Shown: positions 32,898 to 42,906 of the stretch, in pieces
How the letters are laid out: the number at the start of each line of letters is the position of its first letter
Numbering within the stretch: the first letter of the stretch is position 1
From: Accumulibacter sp.
GTDB taxonomy: Bacteria > Pseudomonadota > Gammaproteobacteria > Burkholderiales > Rhodocyclaceae
Assembly: GCA_024235715.1 (NCBI GenBank)
Contig: JACKLW010000007.1
Coordinates: forward strand, 186,001-250,000
DNA length: 64,000 nucleotides
Reading direction: 5' to 3'
Program-made: the position numbers and the translations under genes
The notes under the pieces: generated by a model
Database searches by the model: none
Told to the model about the DNA's origin: nothing
The model's input: the letters and a program-made list of their open reading frames with translations, nothing else

Positions 32898-33545
32898 TTA
32901 CCTGCTTCTCCGGCGACGCCAGCCGAGGCCGGACAGGCCCAAGGCCAGAAGGGCGATGGTGCCGGGCTCGGCAACGGATACCAGGTCGAATCCCACGACG
33001 GTCCCCGTTCCCGTGAAACCCGGGATCGAAATGCCGTTGAACCCGTCGACATTTACGCCATTTACGAAGTGCAGCAAGTCTCCTGGGGCAAACACGCCGG
33101 GAAGCTGCAAATCGGCCGCGTCGAAAGTCGGAAAATCAATCTCGACGAATACGTCGAAGAAGGAATCGACCTGCAGACCGCGATCCCGGCGGAGAACCGG
33201 GTATTGCGTTCCCGGCACGATGGTGCCGTTGATCGGCACGTTGACCGGATTGAAAAAAGCCGCTATCGGCCTGTCCACCGTGAAGTCGAAATACTCGATG
33301 TTGTCAAACGGCGCGTTGGGCTTGATGAAGCTCACGCTACCGTCTGCCGCCACGAAATCCTGTGCGCAAGGAATCGAGGGGTCGCCGTTCTTGAAGGTAT
33401 AGTCGCATCCGATGAGGTGGCCGGGCACCTGGCCCGTCAAGGTATCCACCTTGTTCGCGTGAGCACCGGTCGCTGCGATGCACAGTGAAGCGCCCAACAC
33501 GAACCCCGTCACATATCCACTGAAGGATCCATTCAAGCTTGCCAT
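32898..33545 (-). CDS. PEP-CTERM sorting-domain protein
   Basis: A 215-residue secreted protein. A signal peptide (hydrophobic core FVLGASLCIAATGAHA) precedes a beta-rich body with no recognised catalytic domain. The C-terminus has the sorting tripartite signal: AEPGT (a PEP variant), the hydrophobic helix IALLALGLSGLGW, and RRRRSR. Such proteins are cut by exosortase and become extracellular, often as biofilm or exopolysaccharide matrix components. Exosortase genes are not in the window. The ATG at 33545 follows GGAGGT. Two Cys in the body (GCDYTF, IPCAQDF) could form a disulfide. Confidence 0.88.
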   Translation of the reverse strand: MASLNGSFSGYVTGFVLGASLCIAATGAHANKVDTLTGQVPGHLIGCDYTFKNGDPSIPCAQDFVAADGSVSFIKPNAPFDNIEYFDFTVDRPIAAFFNPVNVPINGTIVPGTQYPVLRRDRGLQVDSFFDVFVEIDFPTFDAADLQLPGVFAPGDLLHFVNGVNVDGFNGISIPGFTGTGTVVGFDLVSVAEPGTIALLALGLSGLGWRRRRSR

Positions 33546-34180
33546 GATCGTTACCTCCTCCACGCGATGGAACTCCCATTCCAGGCAGAGCAGGGCAGGA
33601 CAGCATGCCGCGATCTTCCCCACTCGGCACAACGCCCACTGGCCCAGCCGTGCTGACCAGCAAGGACACGGCAAGCAGAAAGCATGCCGAAAAATGGAAA
33701 CGACGTCAAAACAGATAGTTGAGCCGTGCTGACGATTGCCGCGATCAGACCGATGTAAGAATTCCCGACACCAGCAGTCGCACAGGAGCGAATTCATCCA
33801 CGCCATACGGCACGGCGTGGCATGTTCGTGCCGCTCGCAACGCCGAGCATCGGGGGCGGGATTCAGGCGTCGTGCGGCCTTGCGTGCCATTCGCAGCTCG
33901 AGCGGTCGTCGACACGACTGCGTCGCAGAAGTGCGGTCACGAGGGGGCGGCGGCGTGATCGGGCGTGCGTCTTCTTTCGTATCGCGAGTCAGCGCCGGGC
34001 GGTTCACAGTATGTCCTATGTCTTATATAATACATAGCTGTTAGGCGGACGGGTCGGCAATGTGTCATGTCGCCGCCGGGGACAAGACCCCCTCCGCAGC
34101 GAGGTTGCGAACCGGTTGCGCTTCCGCCTTGCAGTACAATTGCTGTCTTGCCGCCATAAACTTTGAGAAAGGACGTCGCC
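33546..34180. other. Divergent intergenic region (PEP-CTERM gene / acnB)
   Basis: About 635 bases without a supported gene. It should contain both promoters. The notable part is the AT-rich palindrome at 34016-34037. Composition of 33700-33960 is that of non-coding DNA on both strands. Confidence 0.5.
34016..34037. promoter_or_regulatory. Candidate operator upstream of acnB
   Basis: CTATGT (34016-34021) and ACATAG (34032-34037) form a perfect inverted repeat around the AT-rich centre CTTATATAAT. The element lies about 145 bases before the acnB start. AT-rich palindromes of this kind (TTATATAA core) resemble binding sites of GntR-family TCA-cycle regulators, but no regulator gene is nearby, so the assignment is a guess. 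Confidence 0.45.
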
Positions 34181-36775
34181 GTGCTGGAATCCTATCGTGC
34201 CCATGTTGCCGAGCGTGCTGCGCTTGGCATTCCGCCACTCCCGCTGACTGCGCAGCAGACCGGGGAACTCGTCGGCCTGCTGAAGAACCCGCCACAGGGT
34301 GAAGGGGAAAGCCTGGTCGAGCTGCTCACCTATCGTGTGCCGGCGGGTGTCGATGATGCCGCCAAGGTCAAGGCCGAGTTCCTGGCCAGGGTCGCCAAGG
34401 GCGAGGAAAGCTGCGCGCTGATCAGCAAGGAAAAGGCGACCGAACTGCTCGGCACCATGCTCGGTGGCTACAACGTCAAGCCGCTGACGGAACTGCTCGG
34501 CGGGCCGACCGGCGAGATCGCCGCCGCAGCCCTCAAAAAGACATTGCTGGTTTTCGACTTCTTCCACGACGTCAAGGAGCTTGCCGACAAGGGCAACGCC
34601 AACGCCAGGGCAGTGCTGCAGAGCTGGGCCGACGGCGAGTGGTTCACCTCACGCCCGGAAGTGCCGACCTCGCAGAAACTGACGGTTTTCAAGGTCACCG
34701 GTGAAACCAATACCGACGACCTGTCGCCGGCGCCCGACGCCTGGTCGCGTCCCGACATCCCGCTGCACGCGCTGGCGATGCTCAAGAACCCGCGTCCGGG
34801 TATCGAAGCCGATATTCCCGGCGAGCGCGGTCCGATCAAGCAGCTCGAAGCACTTGCGGAAAAAGGCAACCTGATCGCCTACGTCGGGGACGTCGTCGGC
34901 ACCGGTTCGTCGCGCAAGTCGGCGACCAACTCCGTACTCTGGTTCACCGGCGAGGACATCCCATTCGTACCGAACAAGCGTTTCGGCGGCTTCTGCCTCG
35001 GTTCGAAGATCGCGCCGATCTTCTTCAACACCATGGAAGACGCCGGCGCGCTGCCGATCGAGCTCGACGTCGAGCAGATGGAAATGGGCGACGAGATCGA
35101 ACTGAAGATCGATACCGCCACCACCAAGGTCACCGCAGTCAAGAACGGCAGCGTGATCGCCGAATCGCAACTGAAGACGCCGGTGATCCTCGACGAAGTG
35201 CGCGCCGGTGGCCGCATCCCGCTGATCATCGGCCGTGGCCTGACCACCCGCGCACGCGAGGCGCTTGGTCTGCCGGCGTCCACGCTCTTCCGCCTGCCCC
35301 AGAACCCGGCCGATACCGGCAAGGGCTATTCGCTGGCGCAGAAGATGGTCGGTCGCGCCTGTGGCCTGCCCGAGGGCAAGGGCATCCTGCCCGGCACCTA
35401 TTGCGAACCGCGTATGACCACCGTCGGCTCGCAGGACACCACCGGCCCGATGACCCGCGACGAACTCAAGGACCTCGCCTGCCTCGGCTTCTCGGCCGAC
35501 ATGGTGATGCAGTCCTTCTGCCATACCGCCGCTTACCCGAAGCTCGTTGACGTCAAGATGCACCGCGAGCTGCCGACCTTCATCAGTACCCGTGGCGGCG
35601 TCGCCCTGCGTCCGGGCGACGGCATCATCCATTCCTGGCTCAACCGCCTGCTGCTGCCCGACACCGTCGGTACCGGTGGCGATTCGCACACCCGTTTCCC
35701 GATCGGCATCTCGTTTCCGGCGGGTTCCGGCCTGGTCGCCTTCGCTGCCGCCACCGGCGTCATGCCGCTGGACATGCCGGAGTCGGTGCTGGTGCGCTTC
35801 AAGGGCAAGCTGCAGGATGGTGTCACGCTGCGTGATCTGGTCAACGCCATTCCCTACTACGCCATCAAGCAGGGCCTGCTGACCGTCGAGAAGAAAGGCA
35901 AGAAGAACATCTTCTCGGGCCGCATCCTGGAAATCGAAGGGCTGCCGGACCTCAAGATCGAGCAGGCATTCGAGCTCTCCGATGCGGCTGCCGAGCGTTC
36001 CGCCGCCGCCTGCGCGATCCAGCTCGACAAGGCCCCGATCATCGAGTACATGACCTCGAACATCACGCTGATGAAGTGGATGATCGCCAACGGCTACGAG
36101 GACAAGCGCACGCTCGGCCGCCGCATCAAGGCCATGGAAGCGTGGATCGCCAAGCCCGAACTGCTCAAGGCCGACGCCGGCGCCGAGTACGCGGCGGTGA
36201 TCGAGATCGACCTCGCCGACGTCAGGGAGCCGATCGTCGCCTGTCCGAACGACCCGGACGACGCCAAGCTGCTCTCCGAGGTCGCCGGCGCCAAGATCGA
36301 CGAAGTCTTCATCGGCTCGTGCATGACCAACATCGGCCACTTCCGTGCCGCCGGCAAGGTCCTCGAAGGCAAGACCGACATCCCGACCCGGCTGTGGGTT
36401 GCGCCGCCGACAAAGATGGACGCCATGATCCTCAACGAGGAGGGCTACTACGCCATCCTCGGCAAGTCCGGCGCGCGCATGGAAATGCCCGGCTGTTCGC
36501 TGTGCATGGGCAACCAGGCGCAGATCAGGAAGGGCAGCACGGCGATGTCGACCTCGACGCGCAACTTCCCCAACCGTCTCGGCATCGACACCTTCGTCTA
36601 CCTCGGCTCGGCCGAACTGGCGGCGATCTGCGCCCTGCTGGGCAGGATTCCGACCGTCGCCGAATACATGAAGCAGGTCAAGGTGGTGAACGCCAAGGCC
36701 GCCGACATCTATCGCTACATGAACTTCGACAGGATCAAGGAGTTCTCGGACGTGGCCAATACGGTGACCGTCTGA
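34181..36775 (+). CDS. acnB: Aconitate hydratase B
   Basis: An 864-residue cytosolic [4Fe-4S] enzyme that isomerises citrate and isocitrate; it can also dehydrate 2-methylisocitrate in the methylcitrate cycle. The N-terminal HEAT-like domain ([20 protein letters not shown]) is the AcnB hallmark, followed by the swivel domain ([20 protein letters not shown]). Cluster ligands lie in GSCMTN and [12 protein letters not shown]. The GTG at 34181 follows GAAAGGA with good spacing, and the length matches AcnB (~865). A strong terminator follows. Apo-AcnB can act as an iron-responsive mRNA-binding protein in E. coli. Confidence 0.96.
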   Translation: MLESYRAHVAERAALGIPPLPLTAQQTGELVGLLKNPPQGEGESLVELLTYRVPAGVDDAAKVKAEFLARVAKGEESCALISKEKATELLGTMLGGYNVKPLTELLGGPTGEIAAAALKKTLLVFDFFHDVKELADKGNANARAVLQSWADGEWFTSRPEVPTSQKLTVFKVTGETNTDDLSPAPDAWSRPDIPLHALAMLKNPRPGIEADIPGERGPIKQLEALAEKGNLIAYVGDVVGTGSSRKSATNSVLWFTGEDIPFVPNKRFGGFCLGSKIAPIFFNTMEDAGALPIELDVEQMEMGDEIELKIDTATTKVTAVKNGSVIAESQLKTPVILDEVRAGGRIPLIIGRGLTTRAREALGLPASTLFRLPQNPADTGKGYSLAQKMVGRACGLPEGKGILPGTYCEPRMTTVGSQDTTGPMTRDELKDLACLGFSADMVMQSFCHTAAYPKLVDVKMHRELPTFISTRGGVALRPGDGIIHSWLNRLLLPDTVGTGGDSHTRFPIGISFPAGSGLVAFAAATGVMPLDMPESVLVRFKGKLQDGVTLRDLVNAIPYYAIKQGLLTVEKKGKKNIFSGRILEIEGLPDLKIEQAFELSDAAAERSAAACAIQLDKAPIIEYMTSNITLMKWMIANGYEDKRTLGRRIKAMEAWIAKPELLKADAGAEYAAVIEIDLADVREPIVACPNDPDDAKLLSEVAGAKIDEVFIGSCMTNIGHFRAAGKVLEGKTDIPTRLWVAPPTKMDAMILNEEGYYAILGKSGARMEMPGCSLCMGNQAQIRKGSTAMSTSTRNFPNRLGIDTFVYLGSAELAAICALLGRIPTVAEYMKQVKVVNAKAADIYRYMNFDRIKEFSDVANTVTV

Positions 36776-36801
36776 GGTCCGCAGTAAGCGACAGCAGAAC
36801 A

Positions 36802-36836
36802 AGCCTCCGCCGGCAAATCTGGCGGGGGCTTTTTTC
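36802..36836 (+). terminator. Rho-independent terminator of acnB
   Basis: AGCCTCCGCC (36802-36811) pairs with GGCGGGGGCT (36821-36830) across a 9-base loop, with one G-T pair, and is followed by TTTTTC. Confidence 0.85.
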
Positions 36837-36850
36837 TTGGCAGGTACGGT

Positions 36851-37380
36851 CTATGGTCCGCCGCCGACCGTTTGCGCACCAACGTTAACCGCGGCGACTA
36901 CATATGCACGTCGTGCTTGGCCTGGTCTTCCTCAAACACATCTCGGACGCTTTAAGGGAATGCCGCGACGAGTTCACCAGGGCTCTCTTCGATCCGGCGA
37001 ATGATTACTACCTCGGCGACGATTCGGGCACGGTCGATTCCGAAATGGTCGAGCACGAACTCGGGGCGCGCGACGACCACACTGAAAAGAACGTCTTCCG
37101 GGTGCCGGCCCTGGCGCATTGGTCAGCTCTCGGTCTACGGACAGGAAGCCAACCCCACCACCCGGCGGCTGGCCTCGATGAACATGGCCATTCGCGGTAA
37201 GGAGTTCGACTTTGGCAAGGAGCCGGCGAGCACCTATACCCGTCCGCAGCACTCGGATTTGCGTGCCGACTTCATCATGACCAACCCGCCTTTCAACATG
37301 AAGCACTGGAACGAAGGCGTGAAGGACGAAGACGTGCGCTGGAAGTACGGCGCGCCGCCAGCCCTGTCATCGAAAGCGCG
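36851..37380 (+). pseudogene. hsdM: Type I restriction-modification HsdM relic
   Basis: Fragments of the HsdM methyltransferase appear in successive frames. WSAADRLRTNVNRGDY is followed, after a two-base AT insertion at about 36902, by HVVLGLVFLKHISDALRE and HTEKNVFRVPALAHW. The frame then changes near 37120 to SVYGQEANPTTRRLASMNMA and DFIMTNPPFNMKHWNEG, which keeps the catalytic NPPF motif. About 130 residues that normally separate the two parts (including the SAM-binding motif) are missing. The gene fuses into an hsdR tail, and hsdS is gone. It starts directly after the acnB terminator. Confidence 0.8.
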
Positions 37381-37696
37381 CAGGTGATCGGGGAACTGAT
37401 TGCGCTGGGCCTCAACGAGTCCGAACTGGCCTTTTACGATGCGCTGGCTGACAACGAAAGCGCCGTACGGGAGATGGGCTACGAAATCCTAAAGAAGATC
37501 GCCCACGAGTTGACCGGGAAGCTGCGCAACAGCGCCAGCGTCGACTGGCAGAAGCGCGACAGCGCACGCGATTACGGAACCTGGTGCGTGTCACTCTGCG
37601 CCGCTACAAGCACCCCCGGCGAGGCAGGAAGGAGCCATCCGGCTCGTGCTCGAACAGGCACAACGGCTTTCGGATGAGTGGACGCGCTGTTGGTGA
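37381..37696 (+). pseudogene. hsdR: Type I restriction HsdR C-terminal relic
   Basis: The text GLNESELAFYDALADNESAV and ILKKIAHELTGKLRNSASVD, then WQKRDSAR, matches the extreme C-terminus of HsdR translocase subunits. The remaining residues continue in other frames (NLVRVTLRRYKHP, then AIRLVLEQAQRLSDEW to the stop at 37694), so two more frameshifts are present. The ~900 residues with nuclease and helicase domains are absent. Together with the hsdM piece this records a large internal deletion of an hsdMSR locus. Confidence 0.8.
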
Positions 37697-38005
37697 GCGT
37701 CCGCCCGACTTGCCGCCGCACGGTCGCAGTGCGCCACCGCGACATCGCCAGGACGGACTTCATCGCCGGCGCAATTGACGGCATTATGTGGGTTGGCGAG
37801 ACCAAGGGCGGCGAGAATCGCGTTCCGCAGCAGCAGATGAGCCGCCGGCGACGGTGTTGCGTGGCTGCTGCGTTTGTCGCCGAGCCGAAGGCTCGCCGGT
37901 GTAGGGTCTTGGCTGCGTCGTTTTTGCGCAAGCTTTGGAAAGCCGCAAACGAAGAGCGTCGTCGCACGCGCTGCTTGCTTTATCGAAATACCGGGAGCTT
38001 GTCTA
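37697..38005. other. Intergenic region before the AlbA_2/ParA pair
   Basis: About 310 bases of non-coding appearance holding the promoter of the next operon. A GC-rich stretch around 37840-37900 has weak self-complementarity. No gene is supported. Confidence 0.4.
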
Positions 38006-39217
38006 ATGAACCCACTCAGCGATCAAGAACTCGCCACTCTGCTCGAAGATCTCGAATCCGATCGCGTTGAGCGCAAGAAAGCTTGGGCGGGAGACGCCGC
38101 AGAAAAGTCGCGCCAGGCCGTATGTGCGTTCGCCAACGACTTGCCAAACCATTGCAGACCAGGAGTCGTGTTCATCGGCGCCAATGACGATGGCAGCGTC
38201 GCCGGCATTGACGTTACCGACCAGCTCTTGCTGACGCTTTCCGATATCAAGACCGATGGCAAGACGGTCCCGCCACCGACGTTGACGGTTGAGAGACGCG
38301 TGCTCAAAGGCGCTCCCGTGGCGATCGTGACGGTTTGGCCAGCCGATTCGCCTCCGGTGCGTTACGAGGGGCGAATCTGGATTCGGATTGGCCCACGTCG
38401 CGGTCTGGCCAGTGCACAGGATGAACGTATCCTGAATGAAAAGCGCCGCTACCACGACCGTGCCTTCGATACTCATCCGATCCAGGGCTGTCCTCTCAGT
38501 GAGCTGAATCGTATGATGTTCGAAAACGAGTACCTGCCTCAGGCAGTTGCCGTCGACGTGCTGGCGGCCAACGCGCGAAGCTATGAAGAGCGCCTGGCCT
38601 CGATGGGCATGATTGCTTCGGTGGATGACCCGACACCCACGGTCACTGGGGTTCTTACGCTCGGCAAGACGCCGCGCTCCTGGGTGCCGTGCGCCTACGT
38701 CCAGTTCCTGCGTATCCGCGGCATGGAGTGGGGCGACCCGGTGGCCGATGAGCAGGAACTGGACGGGACGCTGGACCTCGTTCTGCGCCGGCTTGACGAC
38801 AAGATCAAGGCGACGCTCGCCGTTTCGGTCGACTTCACCTCCGGTTCGACCACCGAGTTTCGGTCCAGTCCCTACCCACTCAGCGCCCTGCAACAACTGA
38901 CCCGCAACGCGGTGATGCACAGGAGCTATGAGGGCACCAATGCGCCGGTGCGTGTGTACTGGTTTGACGACCGCATCGAAATCACCAACCCTGGTGGCCC
39001 CTATGGCACGGTTACCCCGGAGAATTTCGGACGTCCAGGCGCTAGCGATTACCGCAATCCGAGCGTGGCGACGGTTCTCAAAACCATGGGATTTGTCCAG
39101 CGCTTTGGGTTCGGCATTGCCGAAGCGAGGCGGTCGCTGGCGGCCAACGGCAACCCGCCGCTGGAATTTCAGGTTGAGCCGACTGTGGTGCTGGCAACCG
39201 TAAGGAAAGGGCAATGA
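38006..39217 (+). CDS. AlbA_2-domain DNA-binding protein with HATPase_c_4 domain
   Basis: A 403-residue protein. Residues ~5-120 are an AlbA_2 (schlafen-like) domain: ESDRVERKKAW, VCAFANDLPN, FIGANDDGSVAGI, and IWIRIGPRRGLAS. Residues ~270-390 are a GHKL-type ATPase module (HATPase_c_4): LTRNAVMHRSYEGTNAPVRV with the conserved Asn/His, then IEITNPGGPYG. This architecture occurs in transcriptional regulators and in defence-associated genes. The ATG at 38006 follows GGGAG. It overlaps the ParA gene by 4 bases (ATGA). Location beside a broken restriction locus suggests a defence or mobile-element function, not shown. Confidence 0.8.
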   Translation: MNPLSDQELATLLEDLESDRVERKKAWAGDAAEKSRQAVCAFANDLPNHCRPGVVFIGANDDGSVAGIDVTDQLLLTLSDIKTDGKTVPPPTLTVERRVLKGAPVAIVTVWPADSPPVRYEGRIWIRIGPRRGLASAQDERILNEKRRYHDRAFDTHPIQGCPLSELNRMMFENEYLPQAVAVDVLAANARSYEERLASMGMIASVDDPTPTVTGVLTLGKTPRSWVPCAYVQFLRIRGMEWGDPVADEQELDGTLDLVLRRLDDKIKATLAVSVDFTSGSTTEFRSSPYPLSALQQLTRNAVMHRSYEGTNAPVRVYWFDDRIEITNPGGPYGTVTPENFGRPGASDYRNPSVATVLKTMGFVQRFGFGIAEARRSLAANGNPPLEFQVEPTVVLATVRKGQ

Positions 39218-40224
39218 GCGTCCCTGTCCTCACCTTTTTCAACAACAAGGGGGGAGTGGGCAAGACCTCGCTCGTCTTCCATCTGGCGTGGATGCTCTCG
39301 GAAATGGGTAAGCGTGTCGTGGCGATTGACCTCGATCCGCAGGCCAACCTCACTTCGGCTTTCCTGTCGGAAGACGATCTCGAGATTCTTTGGGACCCGG
39401 ACGACATCTCACAGCGCAACAGTACAATATATCAATGTGTTCGCCCACTGACCGAAGTTGGCGACATCCTTGCCCCGCAAACCCAGCGCATCAGTTCGCG
39501 CCTGCACCTCGTGCCAGGAGATCTCGGGCTGGCGGGGTTTGAAGACTTTCTTTCGCGGGAGTGGCCCGATGCACTTGGTTCCGGGAGCCTATACCGCCCG
39601 TTCCGGATTCTGTCCTCCTTCTGGCAAGTCGCCCAGATGGCTGCCGGGCAGCACGGTGCCGACATCATCCTGGCCGACGTTGGTCCCAACCTCGGCGCCA
39701 TTAACCGCTCGGCGCTGATTGGTACCGATCATGTGGTGATTCCGCTCGCGGCCGACCTCTTCTCGCTGCAAGGTTTGCGTAACCTCGGTCCAACCTTGCA
39801 GACGTGGCGAGAGGACTGGAAGAAGCGCGTGGACAACTGGAGCACTCCGGCTTTCGCACTGCCTGCGGGCAGCATGGAGCCCGTCGGCTATATCCTCATG
39901 CAGCACAGCGAGCGTCTTTCCCGTCCGGTCAAAGCGTATAACAAGTGGGCCGACCGAATTCCATTAACCTATCAACAAGCTGTACTGGGCCGGAGGGCGT
40001 CGCTGAACAGTCAGCCCATCGATGCCAACCGTCTCGCCAAGCTGAAGCACTACCGTAGTCTCGTGCCGATGGCCCAGGAAGTGCGTAAACCGATCTTCCA
40101 ACTGAGCACAGCGGATGGTGCCATCGGCAGTCATTCCTATGCGGTAAGGGACGCCAGGACCGACTTCGAGGCCCTCGCCGTTGCTATCCTCGAACGCATC
40201 GGACCCGTACCCGAAACGAGTTGA
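39214..40224 (+). CDS. ParA-family ATPase
   Basis: A 336-residue ParA/MinD-type ATPase. It has the deviant Walker A KGGVGKTS (residues ~12-19), a switch I region DLDPQANLTSAF, and the Walker B-like stretch DIILADVGPNLGAINR. It lacks an N-terminal DNA-binding domain, and no parB or parS partner is adjacent, so chromosome or plasmid partition is unlikely. It is translationally coupled to the AlbA_2/ATPase gene, which suggests the two proteins work together. The central part (residues ~220-260) is unlike typical ParA and may hold the partner interface. Confidence 0.83.
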   Translation: MSVPVLTFFNNKGGVGKTSLVFHLAWMLSEMGKRVVAIDLDPQANLTSAFLSEDDLEILWDPDDISQRNSTIYQCVRPLTEVGDILAPQTQRISSRLHLVPGDLGLAGFEDFLSREWPDALGSGSLYRPFRILSSFWQVAQMAAGQHGADIILADVGPNLGAINRSALIGTDHVVIPLAADLFSLQGLRNLGPTLQTWREDWKKRVDNWSTPAFALPAGSMEPVGYILMQHSERLSRPVKAYNKWADRIPLTYQQAVLGRRASLNSQPIDANRLAKLKHYRSLVPMAQEVRKPIFQLSTADGAIGSHSYAVRDARTDFEALAVAILERIGPVPETS

Positions 40225-40516
40225 TCAAAGCGCGAAAACCCCGCCAACGGACACGCGGCTTTGGGCCTCGTTTGGTAGTGCTCCAAGCGTTGCCGCCAAG
40301 CAAGCGCACGGTACTCTGCCGCTTCGTGCGGGCGCCTGTCGGCGTCCAGGCTGTAGGATTCCGTGGCCAGAGGAGGGGGCAGGCCAGCCTGATCCTGTAG
40401 CCGCCCGAACTGGCGGCGCGGAGCGCTGATGGGTGGCGAACATCGATGCCGCTGGTATGGCTTGATGCCAGGCTATTGGCTATGATACGCCTGCCTTCGC
40501 GCCCGAATGGACCCCA

Positions 40517-41137
40517 ATGCTTTCCATCTACGACATCAAACCCCGTTTCCAGAGCCTGCTCCGGCCGCTGACCGCACGATTGGCCGCCGCCGATGTTACA
40601 GCCAATGCGGTGACGCTGTTGGCCATGGCACTTTCGGTAGCCCTTGGTCTGCTGCTGGCGATTTTTCAGCCCGGGGGGGCAGCGTATCTGGCGTTGCCGA
40701 TATGGTTGTTCCTGCGCATGGCACTCAATGCCGTCGACGGCATGCTGGCGCGCGAGCATGGACAGCAGTCGACGCTGGGGGCGTATCTCAACGAGCTGAC
40801 TGACGTCATCTCGGATGCCGCGCTCTACCTGCCCTTTGCCTTCGTGCCGCCCTTTGGCGCTTTCAGCGTCGGCTTGGTGATCTGGCTTGCGGCAGTATCG
40901 GAGATGGCTGGCGCGCTGGGACCGATGGTGGGAGCATCGCGGCGTTACGACGGGCCAATGGGGAAAAGCGACCGGGCTTTCGTGTTTGGCGCGCTAGGTC
41001 TTTGGCTGGGGCTGGCGGGGCAGTTGCCGGGCTGGCTTGGCTGGCTGATGCCAGCCATCGCGCTGCTCATGGCGGTGAACATCGTCAATCGCGTGCGCGC
41101 CGGCCTGTCCGAGATCCGCACGCAACAACAAGCATGA
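40517..41137 (+). CDS. ynbA: YnbA-like CDP-alcohol phosphatidyltransferase
   Basis: A 206-residue membrane enzyme with about six helices. The CDP-alcohol signature appears as NAVDGMLAREHGQQSTLGAY plus LNELTDVISD: the first and third of the four consensus Asp are Asn, while the DG, AR, G and last Asp remain. As I recall E. coli YnbA shares these changes and the MGKSDRA segment, so this is a family trait rather than decay. It would transfer a CDP-activated phosphatidyl group to an unknown alcohol. It starts a six-gene operon; its stop overlaps the next ATG by 4 bases. Confidence 0.85.
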   Translation: MLSIYDIKPRFQSLLRPLTARLAAADVTANAVTLLAMALSVALGLLLAIFQPGGAAYLALPIWLFLRMALNAVDGMLAREHGQQSTLGAYLNELTDVISDAALYLPFAFVPPFGAFSVGLVIWLAAVSEMAGALGPMVGASRRYDGPMGKSDRAFVFGALGLWLGLAGQLPGWLGWLMPAIALLMAVNIVNRVRAGLSEIRTQQQA

Positions 41138-42906
41138 ATTCCATGGATCGACTGAACGAACGTGCAATGATCGAAAGCCATTTCGCGACCCACGACGGTG
41201 TCGACCTGTTTTACCGCCACTGGCCGGCCAACCGTGCGCGCCGGGGTGCGCTGGTGATGTTCCACCGTGGCCATGAGCATTCCGGGCGCATGGCGCATCT
41301 GGTGGATGAACTCGATCTCCCGGATTTCGACGTATTCGCCTGGGACGCCCGCGGCCATGGCCGCTCGCCTGGCGAGCGCGGTTTCTCGCCGAGCTTTGGC
41401 ACCTCGGTGCGCGATGTGCAGACCTTTGTCGATCACATTCGAAGCACCCATGGCGTGGCGCTGCAGGACATGGTGGTGCTGGCCCAGAGCGTGGGCGCGG
41501 TGACGGTCTCCACCTGGGCGCACGATTACGGGCCGCAGGTACGCGCGCTGGTGATCGCCTCGCCGGCTTTCAAGGTGAAACTCTACGTGCCCTTCGCGCG
41601 GCCCGGGCTGCGTCTGATGCAGAAGCTGCGCGGCAATTTCTACGTCAACAGTTACGTGAAGTCGAAATTCCTGACCCACGATCCGCTGCGGCAGGCCAGC
41701 TTCGACACCGACCCGCTGATCACGCGCGCCATTTCGGTAAATATCCTGCTCGCTTTGTACGAGGCGGCAGAGCGCGTGGTGGCCGATGCGGCCGCAATCA
41801 CCATCCCGACGCAGATGCTGATCTCCGGCGCGGACTGGGTGGTGCATCGGCAGCCCCAGCACGATTTCTTCGATCGCCTCGGCAGCACGGTGAAGGAAAA
41901 GCATGTGCTCGAGGGCTTCTTCCATGACACCCTGGGCGAAGCCGACCGGGAGCGGGCGGTCGGGCTGGTGCGCGGTTTCATTCTGCGACAGTTCGACACT
42001 CCCGCGCCGGCGGTGGACCTGAACGATGCCGACAAGGCCGGGACCACCTTCGACGAGGCGCAGACGCTGGCGGCTCCGCTGCCCGAAGGAAGCCTCAGGG
42101 GCTGGTGGTGGAAGATGTACCGCAAGGGCCTGCACTGGGCCGGCATGGTCTCCGACGGCGTGTCCCTGGGGCATCGCACCGGTTTCGATTCGGGCAGCAT
42201 GCTCGACTACGTGTATCGCAACGAGGCCGCCGGCGCCGGCTTCATCGGCCGCCTGGTGGACCGCAACTACCTGGACGCCATCGGCTGGCGAGGCATACGC
42301 CAGCGCAAGGTACATCTCGAGGAATTGATCCACGACGCCATGGCCCGGTTGCGTGCCGACGACACCCCGGTGCGCGTGCTCGACATTGCCGCCGGCCACG
42401 GCCGCTATGTGCTCGACGCCCTGATGGCCGAGGGCACAGGTCCGGAAAGCGTGCTGCTGCGAGACTACTCGGCCATCAACGTGCGCGACGGCCGCCGCCT
42501 GATCGTGGAAAAGGACCTGGCCGGCATCGCCCGCTTCGAAGAGGGCGACGCCTTCGACACCGAGTCGGTGGCCGGCGCGCAGCCGGGCACGACGATCGGC
42601 ATCGTCTCGGGCCTGTACGAGTTGTTCCCGTCCAACGACCTGATCCGCGCTTCTCTGAGGGGCATGGCGAGGGCGGTGGAAGCCGGGGGTTATCTCATCT
42701 ACACCGGCCAGCCCTGGCATCCGCAACTGGAGATGATCGCCCGCGCGCTCACCAGCCATCGCCAGGGTGAGGCGTGGGTGATGCGCCGTCGCACCCAGGC
42801 GGAAATCGACCAACTGGTGCGCGAGGCCGGCTTCGAGAAGGTCGGGCAACGCATCGACGAATGGGGCATCTTCACCGTGTCGATCGCGCGTCGCACGCGC
42901 GCATGA
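41134..42906 (+). CDS. ynbC: YnbC-like alpha/beta hydrolase-methyltransferase fusion
   Basis: A 590-residue fusion. Residues ~15-300 are an alpha/beta hydrolase (lid-less lysophospholipase type: VMFHRGHEHSGRM, FAWDARGHGRSPGERG, nucleophile Ser in LAQSVGAV, late Asp in ISGADW, His in EGFFHD). Residues ~330-590 are a class I SAM methyltransferase (LDIAAGHGRYVLDAL). The combination and the length match E. coli YnbC (~585). In context it may remodel and methylate the lipid made by the operon. The ATG at 41134 overlaps the ynbA stop and its own stop overlaps the next ATG. Confidence 0.85.
   Translation: MNSMDRLNERAMIESHFATHDGVDLFYRHWPANRARRGALVMFHRGHEHSGRMAHLVDELDLPDFDVFAWDARGHGRSPGERGFSPSFGTSVRDVQTFVDHIRSTHGVALQDMVVLAQSVGAVTVSTWAHDYGPQVRALVIASPAFKVKLYVPFARPGLRLMQKLRGNFYVNSYVKSKFLTHDPLRQASFDTDPLITRAISVNILLALYEAAERVVADAAAITIPTQMLISGADWVVHRQPQHDFFDRLGSTVKEKHVLEGFFHDTLGEADRERAVGLVRGFILRQFDTPAPAVDLNDADKAGTTFDEAQTLAAPLPEGSLRGWWWKMYRKGLHWAGMVSDGVSLGHRTGFDSGSMLDYVYRNEAAGAGFIGRLVDRNYLDAIGWRGIRQRKVHLEELIHDAMARLRADDTPVRVLDIAAGHGRYVLDALMAEGTGPESVLLRDYSAINVRDGRRLIVEKDLAGIARFEEGDAFDTESVAGAQPGTTIGIVSGLYELFPSNDLIRASLRGMARAVEAGGYLIYTGQPWHPQLEMIARALTSHRQGEAWVMRRRTQAEIDQLVREAGFEKVGQRIDEWGIFTVSIARRTRA

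Noticed and set aside
37001-37387. Separate small methyltransferase gene
   Set aside because: The NPPF-containing stretch is only the second half of an HsdM protein whose first half lies in the preceding frame; no start or SAM motif is present.
39214-40224. Chromosome or plasmid partition locus
   Set aside because: ParA lacks a ParB partner, parS-like sites or an N-terminal HTH, and it is coupled to an AlbA_2 protein instead.
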